This document shows, one piece after another, positions 48,170 to 60,563 of a stretch of 64,000 bases of DNA. The notes under the pieces are model-generated. The model saw only the letters and a list, made by a program, of their open reading frames with translations, had not been told where the DNA came from and ran no database searches. This DNA is from Dillenia suffruticosa (lineage: Eukaryota > Streptophyta > Magnoliopsida > Dilleniales > Dilleniaceae). How positions within the stretch are numbered: position 1 is the first letter of the stretch; each line of letters begins with the position of its first letter. The stretch covers positions 315,001-379,000 of the forward strand of contig JAVTVX010000016.1 in NCBI GenBank assembly GCA_033439265.1. The letters run 5' to 3'. The position numbers and the translations under genes are program-made.

Positions 48170-50247
48170 CGCTTATGAAATCATGTGTACTATTTATTTT
48201 TTTTTATTCTCATTATCTATATTCAAAATTATATTTCAATTAATTCAATTTGAATATTTATAGGGATCTTATTTAAGGGACAAATTCTCTTACGCTATTT
48301 TTTTATTTTTAAGTTTCGAAATTTAAATTTGATTAAAAAATTTAGAGGAAAGACAAATGCTTTTACTTTAACACTTTTTTTTTTTGGTTTAAATATCTAA
48401 AACTAGGTGATTATAGGTAGGACTCGCAATTGGACCAGGCCAACCTGAGCTCGGCCCAAGCTAGGCCAATTATGAAGGACCGAGTTTACCTCATTTTAGG
48501 GTCGGGTCTAACTTAGACCTATTATTTAGATTCATTTTAATTACGGATTGAGTCTGAACATCAATGGTCTCGGCTCGATATAAGTTCAACCTTGGAGAGC
48601 ATTGACAATTGGATATAAAGGTTCTGTCAATGTCTTGCAAAAGATGAACCCTGTTTAGCCTTTCTCGGTATTTAATTTCCTCTCCTCTTCCAAAAAAGAG
48701 TGGCAGAAGTTGAACTCTCTTCGCCTCTCTCTCTGGTATGAGTTTTTTTAGGTTAATTCAGAATTGAGTCCGGCTCAAAATGGGTCTAAGACCCTTTTAA
48801 TTTTTGGATCGAGTTCTAGTCTTGATTCTTCGATCTTTCTTGAGTTGGGCTCGAATTTAAGCCTCAAAAAATTTAATTGAGCTCCGGCTTTCGCAGACCC
48901 CTAATGATAAGAATCACTTTTCTTATTTATTGCTAGAGATATTGGAACATAGATTATGTGTGCACATTAAATAATAATGGACATTAGTAAAACAACGCTG
49001 GTTGATCCATTAACAGTGTAATGATTTTTCTAAAATAAGACATCAAATTCGAATATCCTATTTAGAAAAAATAAGTATTAAAAGAGTTTTATCTTTTAAA
49101 CGTTCAATTCGATTTAAATCGAATTTAATTGGTTCTAATTTAATTTAGATATTATTGATGTAAAAAGTGGAAGTTATTAAAAGTTTAAAAATTTTAAAAT
49201 TGGCTCCAAAGTTTCTCTGTAAACAACTCGGTCAATGGTTCATGGGTCGGGTAAGTCGGACCATGTTTCAACTTATTTGTAATTTGTATACTGTATATTT
49301 TAAAATGAAATAAAATCCATATATATTTATATATTATATATATTTTTTCTTTAAACTAATTTGAAGGGTTTATTGGTTTCATTGATTCTAATCGATTTTA
49401 AATAATTTTAATAGGATTTGATTTTATTTTTTTTATAAGTGAAAATCAAATCGTATTATAAAATGTTTTCGGATCGAAGCAATCAATCCGGTTTTAAAAA
49501 CACCGAAAATATCAGCAGAATAATGAATTTTGGCATTTTATTAAATTAATTTTTTTATCAGATAAAATTATAATAAATACAAATAGATGAAGGTTTATAA
49601 AGTTTCTTCGGCAGGCATTGGAGAATGTCAAATGTCCCACCTCAATTAAATGCGGGTCACTCTCAATTTCAATTTTTTTGTCTTGAGAGGGTAAAGCCGA
49701 GGAAAAGCACCACCTGTCAAATGTCCTGCCATTACCCTTTTTGGTGTTGTCTTTTGTCTTTTTAATGGCGTACGGTACGGCAAAGACTCCATTTGTTTTA
49801 AATGGACTTCCCAATAATTCCAAGTAATGTCATATAACTTATGTATGCGTCTGTGTACGTGAATATTGATATCTTTACATCGGAACTCACTGATTCCTTT
49901 GGGCCATAATCCCAATTATCAAGAAAGCATTATGTAATACCCTGAACCATTATCTAACCATCTCTCTCATATCGGACCCTTGCGTGTATACATTTTTCGT
50001 TGAGAAATTCATCCTTCAAAAAGAAATCACTACAACGATCGATCCAAATTAATCGAGATAAAACTCTAGATACTGAACGATATTCAAGATATGATATCAA
50101 GAAAAAAGAAAGCATTAAGTAGACTCCTCAATAACGACAAATAATACAAAAGAAAAAAAAACCGGTGCCACTAAATTGCCTAAAAAATTTCAAAGAAAGG
50201 AAAGAAAATCAGAGAGACGAAGAGAGTGAGAAGCACCCACACACGCA

Positions 50248-50307
<60 letters not shown>

Positions 50308-51155
50308 GTATATAGAATAACTACATGTGCTGTCTTAAATTTCCACTTTTTTAATTTAGTCATATACATTACAAATTCATCAATTAAATCTTAAATGTCT
50401 AAAGATAATAACACCTATTAGTACATTAGACGAAAATACATACATGGAAATTACTAATATGCAACGTTTGACCTTCAAGTGACATCCGGTTGACTACAAC
50501 ATGGTACATGTTATGTGTACAAAATAAAGTGCTAAAAATTCATCTCTCTCTCTCTCTCTCCAAAAAATAAATGTAACTATCATTTTTATAAAAATATATG
50601 AAAAATATAGCAAATGAAATTAAAATAATTGAAAAAGTATTATATTTTTTCGGTGATAAAATCTTTTAATTGATTCAACAATGAACATTTAACACTTTGC
50701 CACAACCTATGAGAGGTAAATATTTGTTGCCTATTAAATTTATAAAATAATTTATTTAAATTAATTTTTTTGTATAAAATTTAAATATTTTTATAATTGA
50801 TTTTTAATCACTATATTAGATTCAACCTTCTTCCTTCAAACTAATAATTATAATTTTTTTAATTTTTTTAATTTTTAATGTGACTTACTTACAACCATCA
50901 AATTTAAAAATATTTTAAAAGAATATTTGATCGAACCAAGCCTTCTCAATGGTTCAAACCGTTGATTCTGATTTTCAAAATGAAGAGTCGAAACCAAACC
51001 CTTAAATACAGTTTCGATTCTTGAATTGCAAGCCGATCAATAGGTCTTCAAAATGTTTACCAAGTTTCGGTTCATTTCAATTCTACAATTCGGTTAGAAC
51101 AATGATCACCTCTATTATAGAACTAATATATATCAATGAAGAAATGCTTTATCTT
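48170..51155. other. AT-rich intergenic region
   Basis: No gene recognised. It includes a GC-richer dispersed-repeat-like patch at 48420-48900, a (CT)n(AT)n microsatellite at about 50252-50300 and many poly-T tracts. Minus-strand open frames at 49512-49915 do not resemble known proteins. Confidence 0.5.
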
Positions 51156-51159
51156 CTTT

Positions 51160-52597
51160 TGTCACGCCCTGACTCTCGGATCCGAACACACATAACCGTT
51201 ACGTGATCTAAAACTATATGCAACCACCAACATGCACCCTATGATCCCGCAAGACAATGAAAACATCTTTTCAAGTTTTTTTTTTCTTTTTTTAAATCCA
51301 ACACACTAAATATTTAATATTTCAAAATATAACTTTCAAATTTAGTAAACATGTATGAAAACATGCTACATAAAAAGTTTCAAATTATGTTTTCCAAAAC
51401 AAAAGTTTTTAACTTAAAAAATGTCTTCCGATATGTCAGTCTACATGTTCCAAAATTTTTGCAACTAAGGAGAACCAAAACCAAGAGTCGGTTTGGACAG
51501 TTCTCTATTTGGCTAGATCTAGCTAACGGTGAAAAGACTTTGAACTCTACATTTCCTCTAAAAAAGAATAAAAATTAAAGGATTGAATATAAAATTACTC
51601 AGTGAATGGAGTGTATAGACGGAGTTGTGTAAGCAAATAAGTGGTGAGTGTGATAGTATCAAATAATAACTCCAAAATCAAAATTTCAATTTAAAAAAAT
51701 TACATGTAATCATCAAATCATTTCTCAACAAATGACATAGTTTCTTTGAAATATAATAAACATTCACTATAAATAATATGCACTTGTTTTTAAAAATCAT
51801 AGGATTGCCTCAAAATCTCTGCACCAATGGTTTGTTTCGGACCAATGATGGAACTGTCAAATGGTTTTCAATTATTACTAGTCACAAATATCATTCCTAA
51901 CCTTGGCCTTAGCTCGTGGCCTCCTCGGTAGTGCAACCACATAGTCTAACGGGGATTTTGGAACATCTGTCTACCGCGTCTATCCCCTCAAATCTAACAA
52001 ACTCTCCACACAGCCCCCTCGAATTAGTCTGTGGAAGTTTAGGCCGGTCATCTATAGGTGCTCACATGCCATACATACATCATTTGACAAATATCATATC
52101 ATGTGTTATAGAAAAATAAACAATCTCTCAATTCATGAGCCAACAACAATATTCATAGAAAAATTTCAGCATGGAACAAGATATATTTGTAAGTGCATAG
52201 ATATCAAACATTTATTTTAGAAAAATAATTAAAAAAATATTTTCTAATTCACCAACACAACAAACCATTCACTTACTGTGTTAGAAGCAATAGTCACTCC
52301 CAAACTTTATTTGCAGTAAAAGTTCTATCTCGAAAGTTTTGTCCAACTCTTACATGACATCATAAAGTATCCACAAACATTAATATCAACATATCTAAGT
52401 AAATCCAAAACCCTAACATTCAAAACCTATTTTTCTCGCATTAAATGTGACTTTAAATTTTATAATTCCAAATGAACAATTAGGAAATTAGAGTAACTAT
52501 TAGAAATAGACAGATCACAACATCTTAATTTTGTCTTCAAAGAGTTCTTCTTGTTTGGATTACACTAAACCCTTGATTATCCCCCTTTGTGACAACA
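51160..52597 (-). repeat. LTR (3' copy) of the fossil
   Basis: Plus strand starts TGTCACGCCCTGACTC and ends GACAACA; aligned along its length with 59020-60471. Confidence 0.75.
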
Positions 52598-54400
52598 CTA
52601 TGGTGTGTCATCAAATTATCAAAAATAAATTAACATACTTCACAAAATATTAATATAAAGTGAGTATGGTTGTCTTCTTAGGAAATTGTGGATTTATTTC
52701 TTTTAATGAAATAAAAATAAAAATATGAGGATTTGAAAATCTACTAAACTAATAAAAAAATTGTTAACCAAAAATAAATAATTCGAAATTAAAAGAGCAA
52801 AAATTAATGGGAAATCGATTTTTAGTCTAAGGAATTATATCCATCTTAATTTGGTTTGATTGATTATCGATATATTTAAAGATTTTAACAACCATATATA
52901 AATTAATTATAGTCATTCAATAAATGTCGAACAACCAATTTCTCATTACTTTATTAATAATTAAGAGAAATTCGTTAATTATTTCTCTAATCAAAAGATA
53001 ACTCTAGAGAAATTTTTAAAATTTAAAGTTTCAACAGTATTATGATCTAGAAAAATCAAATTCTAATCAATAAATACATAACGATTTTATCTAAATTAGA
53101 TTATTTAATTTTATGATATAAATTAGACTAATAACAAATCCTTATATTTATGTAATTCATCATTATATAAAAACAAATAAATAATTACGGATTTATTATT
53201 TTTATTGATCGTAAATTATTTTAAAATTATTAAATATTGATCACTATTCAATAAATTTTAAAAAATCAAAATCTATAAAATATGAAAAATAAATAAATAC
53301 TTACGATATATTAATTTAATATACTCAATTAAATCTCGTAATCATTAAAAATAAAACTTTAATAAACCTTCAATTAAAAAATAAAATTGGAATGAAAGGA
53401 AAAAGAAAACTCACAGAAGGGAATAAAATTGCTATCGGAAATAAATGTACCGGGAGAAGACTACATGACTCGTGGCCAACTTCCTGGAAAAATGTGATGG
53501 AGAAAAGCTAAAGGGCTCGCGGCCCCCAATTGCCCTCCGCCCGCTGTTGCCCTTTCGGGCTGCTTTTCTAATTGTGTAATGTCCCCGTGTATGTAGGAAC
53601 GAGTTTCCTATTTTGTAGGAAAATTTTTCTAAACCTAGACAATTATTAAATAAATAAAAAAAGATTTTTAATAACAAATAGCCTAATTGGCTTGCCAAAA
53701 AAATAGTCTAATTAAAATAGAAGATTATAAAGTTAAACTTTCTAAAATTTATATTCTTAAATATTATAAATAAATCAATATATTTTACAAATATTCATTA
53801 TTTTCAATTAAACTCAATTCTTTTTTGAATTTTTGTGTAACAAGAAAGGGAAACATGCTATTTCGGCCTTTAAGAAAATTTTACAATATTTCTGAGATCT
53901 GTATACTGACATGCTAATGGAATGGAATTGTTACCCATTTTTCCATTCCTTGCATGAATGCTTCAAATTAGATCATTTTTTTCCACATTCCTTTATTAAT
54001 CTTCTTCGTCAATTTTAGAGTATCAAATATTATAAAATATAAATATTAGTATAATATTTATTTAAAAATAAAACAAAATCAATATAAATGATTAAACTAA
54101 TTTGCACCCCAAACCCTTCGGATTATTTATAATCCCATTTTTAATATTTGTTTGATAGCTTTTTACACTTCTAAATTGCACAGAATACCCAAAGTCTTCA
54201 TTTTGGGTTATTGGGAAGATCAATCCAATGAATTTAAATACTTAGAGTTTTAGTTTTATTGAGAAAATATGTTCAGTATTGAGTTAGAGAATGATGGAAT
54301 AAAAATACAATTTATGAAAAATAAATTAAAAATATTAAAAATTTAGAATATTCAAAAATATGGATTACAATATAATTTGTTTATATTATAATTAAAATGT
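52598..54400. other. AT-rich interior of the LTR fossil
   Basis: No protein-like frame recognised. A GC-richer patch at about 53500-53575 stands out but is unexplained. Confidence 0.4.
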
Positions 54401-55099
54401 TTGAGTAGGTGGTGGTGAAGAACCTTTTGGAAACCTTCGAGTGCCGAGGTTCAATTCTCATGGATTACATCTACCGATAGCAAATGGCAAGAGCAAGTCA
54501 AGTTGAATTCTCCATGGCAACAGGTGCCGAGAGGGGGGAAGGCAAAGTGCCGAGAGATGCGAGGTACCGACGGCCAAATGTGCCAAGAGGAAATTGTAGG
54601 TGCAAGTGTTTGGGTCACTGGACATCACTCCACTGAGAGATAAATGGAAATGTACGGAGAGTAGAAACCGACACTATCCATAGGTAAGTGGAATGGTACA
54701 GGGAAAACATAATGAAGGGTTTTATATAAATTGTAAAATAATTGTTGATATACCGACATGGCTTAATTCTCCATTACTGAATGGTAAGTGCAAAGGATTC
54801 GGTAACCGAGAGATTGTGAAGTGTACTGTGAAAGCTGGAAATAAAATTACTGCCGAGGACTGAGCACAAAATCAAATTCCACCTTAAAAATTGGAACCAA
54901 GTGCCTACTAAAGGACTCCTGGACAGCCCAAAGAGAAATTTCACATTTTTATTCATATTAATTATTCTTCCATATTTTTACAAAATATAAAAATTTTTAA
55001 ATAGTTAGGTTAGAGTTAACATCACAATCGGACTTCTCTGTTGTTACAATTCCTATCCCTTAAAAGAAAATTTTATTCTCAAAATTTTATTATATAATT

Positions 55100-55950
55100 A
55101 TTTCTCCTACAGCTTGGGGTATTGCTTTCTCGGGTTTCCAATTCATCTCTTCGGCATGATTTCTAAGAAACTCCAACTATTTTCTCATAATCTAACTTCA
55201 AGGAGACACCATTATCATTTTTCTTGACAAAAATCAACCGCTCATTAGCTACAATAGTGGCATTTAAATTCTGGCTATATCCAACAGCAGAACTCTAATT
55301 ATGACCTTACAAAATCAATCACTCATTCTTTGATTTATTTTTTCCATAAATTTAGATTGTTTCTCATCCTACCATATTATGAACTTTCGTAGACTCCTCC
55401 ACTACTTTTCTCAGATCTCTATGGGACAACAACATTTTCTCAAATCTAAAGGGTATAGGGCCTCAAATGATGCAATTAGAGCCCAAAAGAATAAGGAACT
55501 GATCTGATGTAGTACTAGTGAGAATCTCCAAACACAAATTAGGAAAAAGGGTCTCCTAGTTACCGAAACAAAGAAAACAATCAATCTGAGAAGCAATTCC
55601 ACGTTAACTGACCAAGTGATTTTTTTTTTTTAATAAGGATTTGAATATGAAATTATCAGATTGGGGGAGACAGGTTTGTACTATTAGGCTGTCCCCTTGA
55701 GACACTGACCAAGTGAATTAAGTATCAAACAGAGGGATATCGTGAAGCTCACACTCCTAACCAAACAATCAAAATCCAACATCCTAGTGGTAGTTCTATT
55801 ACCATTAATTTTCTCATAGGGAATCTAACCACGTTAAAATCCCCTCCTAACCTCCAGTTTGGGGGAACAACATGCAAGGACCCCATACAGCTCTGCCCAA
55901 AGGAATAATGCAATCTAGACATGTTCAAACCATATACAGACTTGAACCAA
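55100..55950 (-). mobile_element. L1-type LINE endonuclease fragment
   Basis: The minus strand gives pieces of the ORF2 endonuclease: PYEKINGNRTTTRMLDFDCL, and toward lower coordinates GPIPFRFEKMLLSH. Stops interrupt it, and an 84-bp retrosequence has inserted at 55620. Reverse transcriptase does not follow. Confidence 0.6.
55620..55703 (-). repeat. 84-bp tRNA-like retrosequence with 13-bp target duplication
   Basis: Exact duplications ACTGACCAAGTGA lie at 55607-55619 and 55704-55716. The left T-run is an A-tail on the minus strand. The body carries ATATTCAAATCC, B-box-like as in tRNA-derived SINEs, directly before the tail. Confidence 0.75.
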
Positions 55951-57589
55951 TAATGGAACCTCTAACCTGAAGCAGAATAAAAGGAATAATGAACCATGAA
56001 GACTATCAATCTACCGAATGGTGACTATTCCCCCCAAGTTAGAACTCTTAAAAATCAGAGTTTGAGGAGTCGAATGTAAAGAAGGATGGTGTTTTGGAAA
56101 AGAATTAGAAGACAACAAGTGTTAGCCTGAATGTTCCAAATTCTTTTAGACTTTAGTACCAATGTCTTGTGAAAACCTCATAGAAACTATCACCACAACC
56201 TGCCATATCAGCATGCCGAATTTCATGTTCAATGACTGATTTAGCAAGAACAACTTCCTCTCTATGTGTGCTCTTAGGTTTTCGACATCATTGTTCCCCA
56301 TATCCTCCAATAGCAAATGATTGTCGGATCCCAAGAGACTTCTCAAAACTTCCTTACTGACTATATCTAAGCTTTGCCAACATTCTCCCCAAAAGTCCAA
56401 CTTTGGCCATCATTTGAGTCCAAAATTACAGCCTCCTGCCCCCGATGAGCCAAAAATATACTTTGTATTTCTAACAATCTCAAAAGACTGAGCATCTTCT
56501 CCAATCTGAATCCCAATTCTTAGAATGAGAATCCCTTTGCCATTTCTAACAACCACAACTGGATTTATATTGGGTCTCAAGTGTGAGGAATGTATTTTTT
56601 TTTTTTTTTTTGATAGGAGAGAAACTTTCTTTAAGCGCAAAACCCAAACAGGAGATTGAATTGCTGCTGAGAGTCAGCCGAGACCCAAACAATACCTCCA
56701 TAAGCATTCTTGGTGACAACGTAGAAGAAAACTCTATCCAAGGCTTGTATGTTTGGTAGCAGCTACTCAGTTTGGAAGCAGCTACTCAATTGATCCTCTT
56801 TCACCAATCTTCCACCTTGTTGCTGTATCGGCCTTCTCGTAGAGCCGATTTCCAGTCTGTCCTTATTGTTATCATAATTAATCCTCCGACCTTACTTTTG
56901 GAAGAACTTTTTTAGAATCTGCCTTGAAACTTACGAGCCTCTGAACTTCTCTCCACTAGATAAGCAAACTCTACCTCTTTCCCAGCCATCGGAATAACAT
57001 ATCATCCCCAAGTATGGGCCTCCTTTATTACAACTTCGTTTTACCTAGATGACATGGCTATGATCTCTATGACCTCTACTATGATCTGATTATTTAAGTT
57101 TGCTCAGAACCTTATCCAGCATGCCACATAACTACCGAGTGCAATCTTGGCCTACAAACAATGTATGCTACTTTCGTTTTTCTACCAATTGGTAGGAATC
57201 AAAAGTATCACCCATGAATCAATCCTGAAAAATTTTAATTCCACTTTTAAAAGTTGGCACCAAATCACAAAAGACAAGGAAATACTTCTGATTGGTAAAA
57301 TTGAGAGCTCTTTCTCTCGAGAACCAAATTTAACAATTAACAACTTACATGAATCCCCAATGGATCCTCTCCATCCAACCAAATGAAAGCTGATGCTTTA
57401 GTTAGATCAAAACTAGGGAAATATTCAAGATAAATATTTTGAAATTCAATTGAAACCTATCCTACGTAAAATAGGGTAAGGAAAATCAAAAGGAAAAGAA
57501 GTGGATCTCCTAACTATCTTTGAAGGTGCCACAACCCATGAGAGCAAGTTATGTCAGTAGGTGTGTTGAAGTTCCCTTTGTAATTGCTG

Positions 57590-58260
57590 TCAAGAAAACC
57601 TGTACTAAGTGGAATGAAGAGATATTGTGATAATCTGCACATGATGATTGCATCTTTAAATCAAGTGGGAGAGGAGTGTTATTGCTTACAACTGTGCAGC
57701 ACGTGAAAAAGGAGTATTGCTGGTGTCGGGGTTGGGTTTTGTGCTTTGTATCTTGCATTATCCCGACAACTAGTGATGGGTTATCTCCTGTTAATGAGCA
57801 AGTTGATCTATACAGTCTCCAAGAATATGCTAGGCACAGTGGGATGGGGTCACGTCACCAGTTCTCACCTCCTCACAGATAGAATTACAATATCTTTTCA
57901 CACAAAACACGCCAACTGGGACCTGCACTATCTTATGATCACCAAGCACTTTCATCCTAACATCCTTTGATAATTCAAGGAAGCGAAAGAAACCTTGTAG
58001 TTCCCAATCAATTGTTATTGTAGGAAGTGAAGTCGCATTGCTAACTATCACCCAGAACAGCCAACATGACTTTTGAAACCAAATTTTTATCTGCCACCAT
58101 CTCAAAGATCTCAGTGAAGTGAAATTTAAGTAAACTAAAGTCATCTGAAGTATCATGCCAAAAGGGTATCCCTATTCCATCTCCAACCTCAAAAGAAAAC
58201 CTACTACATAAAACCTCCCAACCACTTGCAATTTCCTTCCTCTTCACCAAAGTATACATG
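57590..58260 (-). mobile_element. L1-type LINE zf-RVT-region fragment
   Basis: The minus strand encodes FEVGDGIGIPFWHDTSDDFS and EMVADKNL, wording of the region after the reverse transcriptase in plant L1 LINEs. It sits upstream (in minus sense) of the endonuclease piece at 55100-55950, the wrong order for one element, so two insertions or a rearrangement are likely. The pieces between (56146-56640, 57182-57382) are not assigned. Confidence 0.55.
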
Positions 58261-60563
58261 TCCTTAGAAATATCAGTTATAAGCCCTTTCTAAGCTTGCC
58301 CATATTTGGGAGCTATCACCACTTGCCTTGTTTTTTTGACACAAATCTTCAACACCATTTGCCTAAAATAATTTTGTCGGACTCGATCAAAAATACAAAA
58401 TCCAAGACGCTATGAGAAAGAGGAAGTTTGACCATTTTCCACTAAACCAATTAAAGGAGACGTTCTCCCAAACTTCTCACATGTCCTCCTTTGAATAATT
58501 TTGGTTCCTCAGGCCAAAATAGGGAATAAAGACATGAAATAAATTGAAAGGTTTGTGAGAGTACTCTTAACCATAGTCTGTCTCCTTTCTGCACTGAAGA
58601 GCTAATACTAAAAGATTAGTAAGGATATTGTCACGTATAGGAATTAACTCACCTTTGAACTTGTTAACCTCATACCATAAAGTGGAAACTCTGTCTAAAG
58701 CTGTCATTACAAAATCAATAATGTTGTCATTATAAATTAAACCCAAGAGGCCTGAATTGTGCGCCCTCTGGGTTACTAACAACGGAGCCATTGCATTCTA
58801 GAAAAGAAACTAATTTTAGCTCAGTAATTCGGATAAATTATAATGCACTTATATCTAGACATAACTCCACTTCCTAATACCCACAGGAGGCTTTTTAATT
58901 TTCTAAAACATTTATGAATATCGAAATCTTTAAAAACATTTGAAAATATATGAAAATGTTTAAAAATCTTTTTTTAAATAAAAATATTTTAAAACCTTTG
59001 CTCTGATACCAATAGAATTATAATATTCCAACCCTCAAATCTGAGTAGGCGACAACCATTACGTGATCTAGAAGTGCATGCAATCACCAGCACACACCCC
59101 ATATATGTAAAAAAAACACCTTTCCAAGTTTTTTTTAAAAAATCCAACACATCAAATATTTAACATTTCAAAATATATGTTTCAACTTTAGTAAACATAT
59201 ATGTAAAGTATGCTACATGAAGAGTTTCAAAGTATTTTTTCAAAACATAAGTTTTCAACTTCCAAAATACCTTCCGATAGGTCCATCTATATATTCCAAA
59301 AATTCTCAAACTATGGAGGACTGATACCAAGAGTCGGTCCTAGACAGTTCTTTCCTAAGCCGGATCTAGCTAATGGTGAAATGACTTTGAACATTACACT
59401 TCCTTTGCAAAAGAATAAAAATTAAAAGAGTGAGTATAAAAATGCTCCATGAATGAAACGCAATGGCGTAGTTGTATAAGCAAATAAGTTGTGAGTATGC
59501 GAGTATCAAACAACGATTCCAAAATCATATTTTTGATTCAACTTACATGTTGTCATCATAATATTTCTCAACAAAAGACATGGTTTCTTTGAAACATAAT
59601 AAACATTCACTATTAACAATATGCACTTGTTTTTACAAACTAAGAGGTTGTCTCAAAATCTCTCCACCAATGATTTGACCCGAACCAATGGTGGAGTCGC
59701 CAAGAGATTTTCAATTATTACTTGTCACAAATATCAGCCCCAGTCTTGGCTTTAGCTTGTGACCTCTTCGGTGGTGCAACCGAATAATCCAACGGGAACT
59801 TGGGCGCATCTCTCTATCGTGCCTACCCCCTCAAGTCTAACAATCTCTCCATACACCCCCTTAATTCAGTTTGTGGAAGTTTAGATCGGTCATCATATGG
59901 GTGCTCACATCCTACACATGCACTATTTTACAAATATCATATCATATGCCACAGAAAAATAAACAATCTCTTAGTTCACGAGACAACAACAATATCCATA
60001 GGAAAATTTTATCATGACACAAAATATATTAGCAGAAATCAAAACATTTTTTTGGGGACACTTCACATTTACAAATCATTTATATAAATCCAAATTAAAA
60101 ATCAATTTAGAAAAGTAAAAAAAAAAAACATTTTCTCATTCACCAACATAACAAATCATCCACTTATAGTGTTAGAGGCGATAGTCACTCTTAGACTTTC
60201 TCTGCGATAAAAGTTCTATCTTGATCAACTTTGTCTAATCCCTACGAGACATCATCAAGTATCCACAAATATCAATATCAACCTATCCAAGTAAATCCAA
60301 AACCCTAACATTCAAAACATATTTTTCTCTTACTAAGTGTGAGTTTAAATCTTCCAAATCCAAATGAATAATTAGGAAAACAGAGTAAAGATTTGAAATA
60401 AAAAGATCACAAAAGAGTTTTTCTGATTTGGGTAATACTAAAACCCTTGATTCTTCCCCTTTTTGACAACACTATATCCTCAAATCTTTCCTAAATCAAG
60501 ACAATATTCTAACTTTGGGAAGTAGAATAAATAGTTTGGAAACTTTGATCTTGAGTTTTTGTG

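Larger units (their letters stand above)
51160..60471 (-). mobile_element. LTR-bounded retroelement fossil without recognisable gag-pol
   Basis: Two similar direct repeats of about 1.44 kb (51160-52597 and about 59020-60471) bracket 6.4 kb. On the minus strand a primer-binding site TGGTATCAGAGC directly follows the right repeat (59000-59011), so that repeat is the 5' LTR. The repeats differ clearly by substitutions and small gaps, so the element is old. The interior holds AT-rich DNA and LINE-like pieces rather than recognisable gag-pol. It may be a non-autonomous large derivative. Broken. Confidence 0.75.

Noticed and set aside
49512-49915. Overlapping minus-strand frames of about 90-100 codons
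   Set aside because: Low-complexity, unlike any family I know; probably chance.
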